64,000 nt of DNA, taken from positions 146,398 through 210,397 of the forward strand of contig NZ_JAMZCU010000005.1 in the NCBI RefSeq assembly GCF_024273195.1, in the 5' to 3' direction. Below are positions 15,787 through 24,801 of the stretch, one piece after another. Each line of letters begins with the position of its first letter. The stretch's first letter is position 1. The notes beneath the pieces are model-generated. The model saw only the letters and a list, made by a program, of their open reading frames with translations, ran no database searches and was not told the DNA's origin. This DNA comes from Devosia ureilytica (lineage in GTDB: Bacteria; Pseudomonadota; Alphaproteobacteria; Rhizobiales; Devosiaceae). The position numbers and the translations under genes were made by a program.

Positions 15787-17691
15787 ATGGAAGACAATAT
15801 TCTGCTGGCCCTTTTCGTCCTGCTCGCCGCCAGTGCCGCCCTCGTGCCGCTGGCCAAGGCAACCGGGCTGGGCACCGTACTGGGCTATCTGGCCGCCGGT
15901 ATTCTCATCGGCCCCTACGGCCTGAAACTCCTCACCGACAGCGACACCATCCGCCACATCGCCGAATTCGGCATTGTGCTGATGCTGTTCCTCATCGGGC
16001 TCGACCTGCAGCCGCGCGAAGTCTGGCGCATGCGCAACAAGGTGCTGGGCCTGGGCCTGCCGCAAATGGCGCTGACCACGCTGGCCGTTTCCATTGTGGT
16101 CTATTTCGCCGGCTTCGCGCCCAATGTCGCGATCATCGTCGGGCTGGCCTTTGCCATGAGCTCGACCGCCATTGCCATGCAGACCGCCGAGCAGCGCGAT
16201 ATCACCCGCACCGATGCGGGCCGGTCCAGCCTTGCGGTTCTCCTCGTGCAGGACGTGGCCGTCATCCCCATTCTGGCCATCGTGCCCTTGCTGGCGCTCG
16301 CCACCAGCGGCAGCAATCTTGAAGCCGAAATCTCCGAGGCCGTCGCCGAGGTGGATTCCCCGATCTTCTGGCAGACCTCGTTCCTGCTGCTGGCGACTTT
16401 TGTCGCGGCCGTCGTCGGCGGCCGCTATGTCGTGCGCCCGCTGCTCGCCTTGATCGCCCGCACCGCCGTGCGCGAAGCCTTCACCGCCCTGGCGCTGGCG
16501 CTGGTGATCGGCGCGGCCCTCGCCACCCAGGCGCTGGGCCTGTCGCCGGCGCTCGGTGCGTTCATCGGCGGCGTGCTGCTGGCCGACAGCGAATATCGCC
16601 ATGAGCTTGAAAGCAATCTCCAGCCCTTCAAGGGCCTTCTGCTGGGCCTGTTCTTTGTGTCGGTCGGCATGTCGATTGCCTTCGCCGAATTCCTCGACAG
16701 CCCCTGGCTGATCGCCGGGCTGGTCCTGGCCGTCATCGCCATCAAGTTCACAATCCTGCTCGGCCTTGGCGCCCTGTTCCGCCTCAACAAGGCTGACCGT
16801 CTGCTGGTTGCGATCCTTCTCAGTCAGGCCGGCGAATTCGCCTTCGTGGTCCTGCAATTTGCCAATAATCACAACGCGCTTGAGGCCGACGCCTTCGCCA
16901 TGTTCACCGTGGTCGTCGCACTTTCCATGGCCACGACGCCGCTGTTGCTGCTGGCCTTTGACAAGCTCGTGGCGCCACGGCTCGACGCGCGCAACAAGGT
17001 CCACCGGCCCGCCGATGCCGTCGATCAGCAGCGCCGCATCGTCGTTTTGGGCTATGGCCGCTTCGGCCAGATCGTGACCCGCATGCTGCGCAGCTACGGC
17101 TATGACATGACGCTGATCGACGATGACGCGGCCCAGATCGAGCTGGTCAAGACCTTTGGCGTCAAGGTTTTCTACGGCGACGCCTCGCGCACCGACCTGC
17201 TGCATTCCGCCGGCGTCAAGCAGGCCGAACTGGTCATCATCGCCGTGGGCGGCGCCGACCGTATCCTCGAAATTGCCCGCAATGTGCGCCGCAACTTCCC
17301 CGAGGTTGCCATCGCCGCCCGGGCGGTGGATCGCGGCCATGCCCATGAACTGATGGAACTGGGGGTGACCCTGTTCGAGCGCGAAACCTTCCATTCGGCG
17401 CTGCATCTGGGCAAGCGGGTGCTGACCCATCTCGGGCACCCCGAAGAAGAAGCCGAGCAGTTGGCGCGCGATTTCCATGCCCGCGACCAGGAATTGCTCG
17501 AGCGCGCGTTTGAGCTGCGCAACGACCGCGAGGCCTTTCTGGGCACGGTCCGCCAATCCATGGCCCTGTTGCACCAGGCCATGCAGGCCGATCAGCCGCG
17601 CCCGGCGCCCATTGTCCCCAAGACACGCAAGCGCAAGACCACCAGCAAGCCCGGCAAGGTTGACAAATCACGCCTGCCAAGGTCGGGATAA
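15787..17691 (+). CDS. CPA2-family cation/proton antiporter with RCK domain (KefB/C-like)
   Basis: A 634-residue membrane protein. Residues 1-390 form a Na+/H+-exchanger-type domain with about twelve helices (LLALFVLLAASAALVPLAKA at the start, LLSQAGEFAFVVLQ in the middle). Residues about 415-540 form an RCK/TrkA-N domain with the dinucleotide motif RRIVVLGYGRFGQIVTRML. A basic tail follows. KefB/C-like proteins release K+ in exchange for protons during electrophile stress. The glutathione-specific residues cannot be verified by eye, so the ligand is open. It starts 18 bases after trcR. Confidence 0.9.
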   Translation: MEDNILLALFVLLAASAALVPLAKATGLGTVLGYLAAGILIGPYGLKLLTDSDTIRHIAEFGIVLMLFLIGLDLQPREVWRMRNKVLGLGLPQMALTTLAVSIVVYFAGFAPNVAIIVGLAFAMSSTAIAMQTAEQRDITRTDAGRSSLAVLLVQDVAVIPILAIVPLLALATSGSNLEAEISEAVAEVDSPIFWQTSFLLLATFVAAVVGGRYVVRPLLALIARTAVREAFTALALALVIGAALATQALGLSPALGAFIGGVLLADSEYRHELESNLQPFKGLLLGLFFVSVGMSIAFAEFLDSPWLIAGLVLAVIAIKFTILLGLGALFRLNKADRLLVAILLSQAGEFAFVVLQFANNHNALEADAFAMFTVVVALSMATTPLLLLAFDKLVAPRLDARNKVHRPADAVDQQRRIVVLGYGRFGQIVTRMLRSYGYDMTLIDDDAAQIELVKTFGVKVFYGDASRTDLLHSAGVKQAELVIIAVGGADRILEIARNVRRNFPEVAIAARAVDRGHAHELMELGVTLFERETFHSALHLGKRVLTHLGHPEEEAEQLARDFHARDQELLERAFELRNDREAFLGTVRQSMALLHQAMQADQPRPAPIVPKTRKRKTTSKPGKVDKSRLPRSG

Positions 17692-17721
17692 CGCCTTCTC
17701 CTGCCCGGACTAGAATTTCCC

Positions 17722-18480
17722 ATGTTTGATCCAGTTTTCGTCACGATCGCCGTGATCGCGGTGCTTGTCGTTGGCCTCTCCAAGGCCGGGCTCCTGGGCG
17801 GCCTCGGCGTCGTCGGCGTTCCGCTGCTGGCCCTGGTCATGGCGCCGCGCGACGCTGCCGGCATGATGCTGCCGGTGCTGCTGTGCATGGATGCGGTGGC
17901 CATCTGGATGTACCGCAAGGAATGCGACTGGAGCCTGTTGCGCATCATGTTGCCCGGCGCCGCCATCGGCACCCTGGTCGGCTGGGCGCTCTGGGCCGTG
18001 GTCAGCGACGCAGTGGTGCTGCTGATGGTGGGCGTGGTGACGCTGCTCTTTGTGCTCGACGCCATCTTGCCGCTGCGCAAGAAGCTGGAAGGCCTGCCTC
18101 CCTCAAAGCCCTGGGGCGTGCTCTGGGGCGGCATTGCCGGGTTCACGAGCTTTATTTCGCACACCGGCGGCCCCCCGTTCCAGATCTATGTGCTACCCCG
18201 CCGCCTGCCCCCGGCGGTCTATGCAGGCACCACGGCCTTCTTTTTTGCCATCGTCAACACCGCCAAGCTCGTGCCCTATTATTTCCTCGGCCAGCTCAAT
18301 GTGCACAACCTGACCCTATCGGCAGCGCTTGCCCCGGTTGGTGTGCTCGGCGTCTTCATCGGCATCTATCTGGTTCGCCGCATTGACGCGCGTCTCTTCT
18401 ACCGCATCGCCTATTGGCTGGTGTTCATTCTGGCGCTGCAATTGATCTGGGAAGGGTCGAGCCGGTTGCTGGCGGGGTAA
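17722..18480 (+). CDS. TauE/SafE-family permease
   Basis: A 252-residue membrane protein with seven to eight helices and the internal repeat typical of TauE/SafE (first half VLVVGLSKAGLLGGLGVVGV, second half GGIAGFTSFISHTGGPPFQI). These proteins export sulfite, sulfoacetate or related organic anions. The substrate cannot be assigned here. It follows the antiporter gene by 30 bases and precedes a palindromic intergenic repeat. Confidence 0.88.
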   Translation: MFDPVFVTIAVIAVLVVGLSKAGLLGGLGVVGVPLLALVMAPRDAAGMMLPVLLCMDAVAIWMYRKECDWSLLRIMLPGAAIGTLVGWALWAVVSDAVVLLMVGVVTLLFVLDAILPLRKKLEGLPPSKPWGVLWGGIAGFTSFISHTGGPPFQIYVLPRRLPPAVYAGTTAFFFAIVNTAKLVPYYFLGQLNVHNLTLSAALAPVGVLGVFIGIYLVRRIDARLFYRIAYWLVFILALQLIWEGSSRLLAG

Positions 18481-18486
18481 CCGGAA

Positions 18487-18622
18487 GCCCCCTCACCGAC
18501 CTCCGCTTCGCTCCGGCCACCTCTCCCCAAGAGGGAGAGGAATGGGCACTTTGCCCAAACGAGCACCGCCGCATTCTTCTCCCTCTCGGGGAGAAGGTGG
18601 CGCGCAGCGCCGGATGAGGGGG
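18487..18622. repeat. Palindromic intergenic repeat, copy 2
   Basis: The left end is CCCCCTCACCGACCTCCG and the right end is GCGCGCAGCGCCGGATGAGG. The two inner arms (CACCTCTCCCC and GGGGAGAAGGTGG) are inverted copies. It shares ends and core with copy 1 at 7449. It lies between a permease gene and pepF and holds no gene. Confidence 0.75.
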
Positions 18623-18718
18623 TGGGCCGAGCTGAGTGGAGCCATCTGTCACCACACCGCCTTCACATCCCCCAACGCCCTAGCTAAGGTCCGCCCCGAA
18701 ACAGTTTCGGAGTCGCCT

Positions 18719-20521
18719 ATGTCCGCCACCGCACAAAAAGGCCATAACCAGTTCGGCAACCTGCCGGTATGGGATCTCAATGATCTTTATCCCGGCAAGG
18801 ACAGTCCCGAATTCAAGGCAGCCATGGACGAGGCCAAGAGCCTCGCGACCACCTTCGAAACCACCTACAAGGGCAAGCTGGCCGAGCTGACCACCTCTGG
18901 CCGCCTGATCGAGGCGATCAAGGACAGCGAAGTGCTGGGCGACCTGACCGGTCGCATCGGCTCGTTCTCCTTCCTGCAATATGCCCAGAAGTCCACGGAC
19001 CCGGATCGCGCCAAGTTCATGGGCGACACCAATGAGGCGCTGACCACGCTCTCGACCAAAGTGCTGTTCTTCGAACTCGAATTGAACCGCATCGACGATG
19101 CGACGCTTGAAGCCGCCATCGACAAGGACCCCGAGCTGGCGCGCTACCGCACCTGGTTCGCCGATTTGCGCAAGGCCAGGCCCTACCAGCTCGACGACAA
19201 GCTCGAAGAGCTGTTCCACGACAAGTCGGTCACCGCCTATTCGGCCTGGAACCGCCTGTTCGACGAGACGCTATCGAGCCTTGAATTCGAGGTCGACGGG
19301 GAAACCCTCAATCTGGAATCCACGCTCCACCTGCTCTCGGAAAAGGACGAGAAGAAGCGCGAATCTGCCTTCAGGGCCCTGGGCAAGGTGCTGGCGGCCA
19401 ACGGGCGGCTGTTCACCCACATCACCAATGTGCTGGCCAAGGACAAGGAAATCTCCGACCGCTGGCGCGGCTACCAGGATATTGCCGACAGCCGCCATAT
19501 GGCCAATGCCGTCGAGCGCGAAGTGGTGGATGCCTTGCAGAGCGCTGTCCAGGCCGCCTATCCGCGCTTGAGCCATCGCTACTACAAGATGAAAGCCAAG
19601 TGGTTCGGCAAGGACAAGCTCAACGCCTGGGACCGCAATGCACCCCTGCCCACCAGCGACGAGCGCATCTGGGACTGGGACAGCGCCGTCACCACCGTGC
19701 TCGACGCCTATGGCCGCTTCTCGCCCGAACTGGCGGACGTCGCAAAGCCCTTCTTCAATTCAGGCTGGATCGACGCGCCAACCGGCAATGGCAAGCTCTC
19801 GGGCGCCTTCGCCCACCCGACCGTGCCCAGCGCTCATCCCTATCTGATGCTCAACTATCTCGGTCGCACCCGCGATATCATGACGCTCGCGCATGAGCTG
19901 GGCCATGGCGTGCACCAGCGCCTGGCTGCCGCGCAGGGGCCAATTCTCGCCAATACGCCGCTGACCCTGGCCGAAACCGCTTCGGTCTTTGGCGAAATGC
20001 TGACCTTCCGGGCGCTGCTCGAAAAGACCACTGATCCCCAGCAGCGCTTTGCCCTGCTCTCGGGCAAGGTCGAGGACATGCTCAACACTGTCGTACGGCA
20101 GATCGCCTTTTATACCTTTGAGCGCAAGGTCCACACCGCCCGTCGCCAGGGCGAATTGCGCACCGAGGAAATCAACGCGCTCTGGCTTGAAGTGCAGGCC
20201 GAGTCCCTGGGCGACGCCATCATCGCCAATGAAGGCTATGAGAGCTTCTGGGCCTATATTCCCCACTTCATTCATTCGCCTTTCTATGTCTATGCCTATG
20301 CCTTCGGCGATTGCCTTGTGAACTCGCTCTACGCACAGTATGAGAAGGCCAGTGATGGCTTTGCGGAGCGCTACTTTGAGCTCCTCAAGGCAGGGGGAAG
20401 CAAGCATCATTCCGAACTTCTGGCACCCTTTGGGCTCGATGCCAAAGACCCCCAATTCTGGACGCTCGGCCTCTCGATGATCGAGGGCCTGATCGACGAA
20501 CTGGAAGCCACGGCCCCATAG
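18719..20521 (+). CDS. pepF: M3-family oligoendopeptidase F
   Basis: A 600-residue zinc metallopeptidase. The active site AHELGHGVHQ places the HExxH at residues 392-396, followed by TPLTLAETASVFGEMLTF, which provides the third zinc-ligand glutamate. The N-terminal 200 residues form the helical substrate-channel region. It hydrolyses short peptides in the cytoplasm. An open frame extends upstream through the intergenic repeat, but the family N terminus (MSATAQKGHNQFGNLPVWDL) starts at 18719. Confidence 0.95.
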   Translation: MSATAQKGHNQFGNLPVWDLNDLYPGKDSPEFKAAMDEAKSLATTFETTYKGKLAELTTSGRLIEAIKDSEVLGDLTGRIGSFSFLQYAQKSTDPDRAKFMGDTNEALTTLSTKVLFFELELNRIDDATLEAAIDKDPELARYRTWFADLRKARPYQLDDKLEELFHDKSVTAYSAWNRLFDETLSSLEFEVDGETLNLESTLHLLSEKDEKKRESAFRALGKVLAANGRLFTHITNVLAKDKEISDRWRGYQDIADSRHMANAVEREVVDALQSAVQAAYPRLSHRYYKMKAKWFGKDKLNAWDRNAPLPTSDERIWDWDSAVTTVLDAYGRFSPELADVAKPFFNSGWIDAPTGNGKLSGAFAHPTVPSAHPYLMLNYLGRTRDIMTLAHELGHGVHQRLAAAQGPILANTPLTLAETASVFGEMLTFRALLEKTTDPQQRFALLSGKVEDMLNTVVRQIAFYTFERKVHTARRQGELRTEEINALWLEVQAESLGDAIIANEGYESFWAYIPHFIHSPFYVYAYAFGDCLVNSLYAQYEKASDGFAERYFELLKAGGSKHHSELLAPFGLDAKDPQFWTLGLSMIEGLIDELEATAP

Positions 20522-20572
20522 GCTGCGACTTTCGGCCCATAACCAAAAGACGACTGTACTTTCGAGGACCGA

Positions 20573-20737
20573 ATGGCCAAAACCCGCCCCGAACACCACG
20601 CCGCCCCAGTACTGGAATCCGCAATGGACTACGCCGAGCACGAAAAAACCTACAATGGCTTCGTCACCGGCGTGAAGTGGTCGCTTTATGCGATTGCGGC
20701 GATGATGGTTATCCTCTTCTTCGTGATCAATCCCTGA
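20573..20737 (+). CDS. aa3-type cytochrome c oxidase subunit IV (small)
   Basis: A 54-residue protein: MAKTRPEHHAAPVLESAMDY, then AEHEKTYNGFVTGVKW and a single membrane helix SLYAIAAMMVILFFVINP. The DYxEHEKTYxxF motif before one helix is the signature of the short alphaproteobacterial aa3-oxidase subunit IV (COX4_pro_2). It packs on the outside of the oxidase core and is not catalytic. It lies just upstream of pntAA, a position it keeps in many Rhizobiales. Confidence 0.9.
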   Translation: MAKTRPEHHAAPVLESAMDYAEHEKTYNGFVTGVKWSLYAIAAMMVILFFVINP

Positions 20738-20802
20738 TCCGAACCAAGCAAGCAGGCACATGAGACAAGCCTGCCCGCGGGCAGGCGGGTAGGAGAGTTT
20801 CC

Positions 20803-22248
20803 ATGAAGATTGCCGTTTTGCGCGAACGGTTCGAGGGCGAGAGCCGCGTTGCGGCCACCCCCGAAACCATCGCCAAATTCATTGGCCTGGGCGCCGAAGT
20901 CAGCGTTGAAAAAGGCGCCGGAACCGGCTCCCGCATCAGCGACGACGACTTCAAGGCGGCCGGTGCCGGCATTGGCGCCAGCGCCGCCGCGACGCTCAAG
21001 GGCGCCGACATCGTGCTCTGCGTGCGCCGTCCGGCCGCTGGCGATCTGTCCGGCGTCAACAAGGGCGCCCTGCTGATCGGCGCGCTTGATCCCTATGGCA
21101 ATGAAAAGGATGTCGCCGCCCTCGCCAAGGCGGGTGTGGCGGCCGTCTCCATGGAATTCATGCCGCGCATCACCCGTGCGCAGGTCATGGACATTCTCTC
21201 TTCCCAGGCAAACCTGGCCGGCTATCAGGCCGTCATCGAGGCAAGCGCGGTGTTCGACCGCGCCCTGCCCATGATGATGACCGCCGCCGGCACGGTTCGT
21301 CCCGCCAAGGCCTTCGTGATGGGCGCCGGCGTTGCGGGCCTCCAGGCCATTGCCACGGCCAAGCGCCTCGGCGCCCTGGTTTCGGCCACCGACGTGCGTG
21401 CCGCCGCCGGCGAGCAGGTGGAATCGCTGGGTGCCAAGTTCATCATGACCGATGCGCTCAAGGACGCTTCGGGTGCCGGTGGCTATGCGCGCGAGCTGAC
21501 CAAGGACGAACAGGCCTCCCAGGCCGAACTGGTCGCCGGGCACATTTCCAAGCAGGACATCGTCATCACCACGGCGCTCATTCCGGGTCGCCCGGCGCCG
21601 AAACTGGTCACCAAGGCCATGGTGGAGAGCATGGCCCCCGGCTCGGTCATCGTTGACCTCGCCGCCGAACGTGGCGGCAATGTCGAATTGACCCAGCCCG
21701 GCAAGGTGATCGAGCATAATGGCGTGACCATTATCGGCTACACCAATCTTGCCGGTCACATCCCCACCACCGCCAGCCAGCTCTATGCGCGCAATCTTCT
21801 GGCCTTCGTCACCACGCTGATCGACGCCAAGGAAAAAAAGCTCGCCATCGACTGGGACGACGAGCTGGTCAAGGCAACCGTGCTCACCCGCGACGGCGCA
21901 GTGGTGCATCCGAACTTCGTCGCAGCCCCGGCTGCGGCACAGCCGGCCAGCGCCGCCAAGCCAGCGACCAAGAAGCCAGCAGCTGCCAAATCCGCAACGG
22001 CCAAGGCAACGGCCTCCAAGGCCCCGGCCAAGAGCGCGGCAACACCAAAACCGGCGGCGCCCAAGCCTGATATCGCGCATGACCCTGAGGCCAAGCCCGC
22101 AGCGCGCAAGACGCCGGCCCGCAAGACTGCCGCCAAGCCGGCGGCGGCCGAAGCCCATCCACAGTCCGCAGCAGCGCCTGCCAAAAAGCCCGCGGCAAAA
22201 AAGCCGGCTGCCAAGAAGCCCGCCGCCCCCAAGGGAGGAGACCAGTAA
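20803..22248 (+). CDS. pntA: NAD(P) transhydrogenase subunit alpha part 1, with a Lys/Ala/Pro-rich tail
   Basis: The NAD-binding domain I of the proton-translocating transhydrogenase (PntAA). Residues 1-370 are canonical: MKIAVLRERFEGESRVAATP, the RQD-type loop region and FVMGAGVAGLQAIATAKRLG for NAD binding. From about 374 to 481 the protein continues as roughly 108 residues of Lys/Ala/Pro/Thr repeats (AAKKPAAKKPAAKKP). Bacterial PntAA of the split type usually ends near 380, so the tail is an addition. It forms a contiguous operon with pntAB and pntB. A perfect 16-bp palindrome (CCTGCCCGCGGGCAGG, 20770-20785) sits just before its AGGAGAG ribosome site. Confidence 0.95.
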   Translation: MKIAVLRERFEGESRVAATPETIAKFIGLGAEVSVEKGAGTGSRISDDDFKAAGAGIGASAAATLKGADIVLCVRRPAAGDLSGVNKGALLIGALDPYGNEKDVAALAKAGVAAVSMEFMPRITRAQVMDILSSQANLAGYQAVIEASAVFDRALPMMMTAAGTVRPAKAFVMGAGVAGLQAIATAKRLGALVSATDVRAAAGEQVESLGAKFIMTDALKDASGAGGYARELTKDEQASQAELVAGHISKQDIVITTALIPGRPAPKLVTKAMVESMAPGSVIVDLAAERGGNVELTQPGKVIEHNGVTIIGYTNLAGHIPTTASQLYARNLLAFVTTLIDAKEKKLAIDWDDELVKATVLTRDGAVVHPNFVAAPAAAQPASAAKPATKKPAAAKSATAKATASKAPAKSAATPKPAAPKPDIAHDPEAKPAARKTPARKTAAKPAAAEAHPQSAAAPAKKPAAKKPAAKKPAAPKGGDQ

Positions 22249-22608
22249 ATGGAAACGACGGCTGAACACATTGCCGATGTCGCCGCCGTGGCGCATGGCG
22301 CTATTGGCGGGGCCATCGACCCCTTCACCTTCCGCCTCGCCATTTTCGTCTTGGCGATTTTCGTGGGCTATTTCGTGGTCTGGAGCGTCACCCCGGCCCT
22401 GCACACCCCGCTGATGAGCGTCACCAACGCCATCTCCTCGGTGATCGTGGTGGGCGCCCTGCTGGCGGTTGGCGTCAATCTCGCCAATGACGCCAGCTGG
22501 GTCAGTAAGCTCTTCGGCTTCATCGCCCTGGTGTTTGCAAGCGTGAACATCTTTGGCGGGTTCCTCGTAACCCAGCGCATGCTGGCCATGTACAAGAAGA
22601 AGGGCTGA
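22249..22608 (+). CDS. pntAB: NAD(P) transhydrogenase subunit alpha part 2 (membrane)
   Basis: A 119-residue membrane subunit of the split transhydrogenase. It has four predicted helices including [20 protein letters not shown] and [20 protein letters not shown], the latter being the conserved end of PntAB. Together with the PntB membrane part it forms the proton channel. It starts right after the pntA stop codon and has GGAGG within the pntA 3' end as ribosome site, so its translation is coupled. Confidence 0.93.
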   Translation: METTAEHIADVAAVAHGAIGGAIDPFTFRLAIFVLAIFVGYFVVWSVTPALHTPLMSVTNAISSVIVVGALLAVGVNLANDASWVSKLFGFIALVFASVNIFGGFLVTQRMLAMYKKKG

Positions 22609-22613
22609 TCGAA

Positions 22614-24020
22614 ATGATCGACGCAAATATCGCCGCCCTTCTCTATCTGGTCTCGGGCGTTCTGTTCATCCTGGCCCTGCGGGGCCTGTCGCATCCTTCC
22701 TCATCGCGCCAGGGCAATATGTTCGGCATGGTGGGCATGGGCATTGCCATGGTCACGACGCTGGCCGTCGCCTCGCCATCCGATTGGGTCAGCTGGCTGC
22801 TGATCATCGGCGGCCTGGGGCTCGGTGGCGGTATTGGCGCCTTCATGGCCCGCACCGTCAAAATGACCGACATGCCCCAGCTGGTCGCCGCCTTCCACTC
22901 GCTGGTGGGTCTGGCCGCCGTCTTCGTGGCTGCCGCCGCGCTCTATGCGCCCGAGGCTTTCGGCATTGGCGCAATTGGGGCCATCCACGCCCAGGCGCTG
23001 GTTGAAATGTCCATCGGCACCGCCATTGGCGCCTTCACCTTCACCGGCTCGGTCATCGCCTTCGCCAAGCTCAACGGCAATATGAGCGGCAAGCCGATCA
23101 TCCTGCCCATGCGCCATCTGCTGCATGGCGCCATGGGCCTTGCCATCGTGGCGCTGGTCTGGACCTTTGCCGTCACTGGCGAACCGACCCTGTTCTGGAT
23201 CATCACCATCCTCGCCCTGGTCCTGGGCGGCCTGATGATCATCCCCATTGGCGGCGCCGACATGCCGGTCGTGGTTTCCATGCTCAACTCCTATTCGGGC
23301 TGGGCCGCGGCGGGCATCGGTTTCACCCTGGGCAATACCGCGTTGATCATCACCGGCGCGCTCGTCGGCTCTTCGGGCGCCATCCTCTCCTACATCATGT
23401 GCCGGGCAATGAATCGCTCGTTCATCTCGGTGATCCTGGGTGGCTTCGGGGGCGACACCTCGGGTGGCGCTGCCGCTGGCGAGGATGATCGTCCGGTCAA
23501 GCAGGGCGCCGCCGACGACGCGGCCTTCCTGATGAAAAACGCCGGCAAGGTCATCATCGTCCCCGGCTATGGCATGGCCGTGGCCCAGGCGCAGCACGCG
23601 CTGCGCGAAATGGCCGACCTGCTGAAAAGGGAAGGCGTCGAGGTCAAATACGCCATCCATCCGGTGGCCGGCCGCATGCCCGGGCACATGAACGTGCTGC
23701 TCGCCGAAGCCAATGTGCCCTATGACGAAGTGTTCGAGCTCGAGGATATCAATTCCGAATTCGCCCAGTCCGACGTAGCCTTCGTCATCGGCGCCAATGA
23801 CGTGACCAACCCCTCCGCCAAGACCGACAAGACCTCGCCCATCTATGGCATGCCGGTCCTCAACGTCGAGGATGCGGGCACGGTGCTGTTCATCAAGCGC
23901 GGCATGGCTGCCGGTTACGCGGGCGTTCAGAACGAGCTGTTCTACCGCGACAACACCATGATGCTGTTCGGCGACGCCAAAAAGATGACCGAAGACATCG
24001 TCAAGGCACTTGGCCACTGA
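22614..24020 (+). CDS. pntB: NAD(P) transhydrogenase subunit beta
   Basis: A 468-residue subunit with an N-terminal membrane region of nine helices (1-260) and a C-terminal NADP-binding domain III. The latter includes VIIVPGYGMAVAQAQHALRE, IHPVAGRMPGHMNVLLAEAN and IGANDVTNPSAKTDKTSPIY, all family signatures. The complex uses the proton gradient to reduce NADP with NADH, supplying NADPH. It begins five bases after pntAB. No obvious terminator follows. Confidence 0.97.
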   Translation: MIDANIAALLYLVSGVLFILALRGLSHPSSSRQGNMFGMVGMGIAMVTTLAVASPSDWVSWLLIIGGLGLGGGIGAFMARTVKMTDMPQLVAAFHSLVGLAAVFVAAAALYAPEAFGIGAIGAIHAQALVEMSIGTAIGAFTFTGSVIAFAKLNGNMSGKPIILPMRHLLHGAMGLAIVALVWTFAVTGEPTLFWIITILALVLGGLMIIPIGGADMPVVVSMLNSYSGWAAAGIGFTLGNTALIITGALVGSSGAILSYIMCRAMNRSFISVILGGFGGDTSGGAAAGEDDRPVKQGAADDAAFLMKNAGKVIIVPGYGMAVAQAQHALREMADLLKREGVEVKYAIHPVAGRMPGHMNVLLAEANVPYDEVFELEDINSEFAQSDVAFVIGANDVTNPSAKTDKTSPIYGMPVLNVEDAGTVLFIKRGMAAGYAGVQNELFYRDNTMMLFGDAKKMTEDIVKALGH

Positions 24021-24135
24021 CGTCGAGCGGTCGTCTTGCACCAGTCACGCCTATGGCGTGGCTGGACGCTCCAATGGCGGGAAACTGTGGAACCCCTATG
24101 CCAATGACTGACGGCACATTTTGGAAAGCGCGGCC

Positions 24136-24744
24136 ATGAGTACCGCGCTTTTTTCATTCGCGCTGGCAAGCCTGCTCATCGAGCTGACGCCGGGCCCCAA
24201 TATGGCCTATCTGGCCATTCTCGCCGCAGACCGGGGCCGCGCCCCTGGGCTGGCCGGTGTTGCCGGCGTCGCGCTGGGGCTGGCACTTCTGGGCCTGCTC
24301 GCCATCCTCGGCCTGGGCGCCTTGGTGCTGGAGCAGCCCTGGCTCTACCAGACGCTGCGCTGGGCCGGCGTCATCTACCTGCTTTATCTTGCCTGGGAGG
24401 CCTGGAGCGACTCGCGCAAACCCATTGAAGCGGTTGACCCCCATTTGGGCGCCTGGCGCTATTTCCGGCGCGGACTGATCACCAATCTGCTCAACCCGAA
24501 AGCAGCCTTGTTCTACGTGACGGTCATGCCCAGCTTTCTGACCACGACCGCCTCAAGCGAGGCCATGCTGTTTGGCGCCGTCTATGTGGCCGTCGCCACT
24601 GCGGTCCATGCTGGCGTCGTTCTCCTGGCTGGAAGCGTTCAGCCCCTTTTGACCATTCCGTCGCGTCGCCGCATCATGGGCCTGGTCTTTGCCGTCCTGC
24701 TGATCGGCATTGCCGCCTGGGTCACTATGACAACGGCCCGCTAG
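24136..24744 (+). CDS. LysE/RhtB-family amino-acid exporter
   Basis: A 202-residue membrane protein with six helices. The N-terminal LLIELTPGPNMAYLAILAAD is the LysE-family signature (TPGPN). LINLLNPKAALFYVTVMPSF-like sequence (here NLLNPKAALFYVTVMPSFL) is the second conserved block. Such proteins export amino acids or derivatives such as homoserine lactone or threonine; the substrate is not predictable. The ATG at 24136 is used because it has GGAAAG upstream and begins the first helix. Confidence 0.9.
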   Translation: MSTALFSFALASLLIELTPGPNMAYLAILAADRGRAPGLAGVAGVALGLALLGLLAILGLGALVLEQPWLYQTLRWAGVIYLLYLAWEAWSDSRKPIEAVDPHLGAWRYFRRGLITNLLNPKAALFYVTVMPSFLTTTASSEAMLFGAVYVAVATAVHAGVVLLAGSVQPLLTIPSRRRIMGLVFAVLLIGIAAWVTMTTAR

Positions 24745-24801
24745 GGCGGTTCCGCAGGGCAGCAACTTGTCCTAGTCTGGCGCCACTGCGGAGGGGGGAA
24801 C

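Noticed and set aside
15031..17574. An 847-codon open frame on the minus strand opposite trcR and the antiporter gene
   Set aside because: It spans two well-supported plus-strand genes and shows only Gly/His/Gln-rich low-complexity sequence.
20686..22626. A 646-codon minus-strand open frame opposite pntA and pntAB
   Set aside because: It mirrors the repetitive Lys/Ala/Pro codons of the pntA tail and has no recognisable domain.
24021..24135. A possible tRNA or small RNA after pntB
   Set aside because: No cloverleaf, anticodon stem or terminator could be formed.
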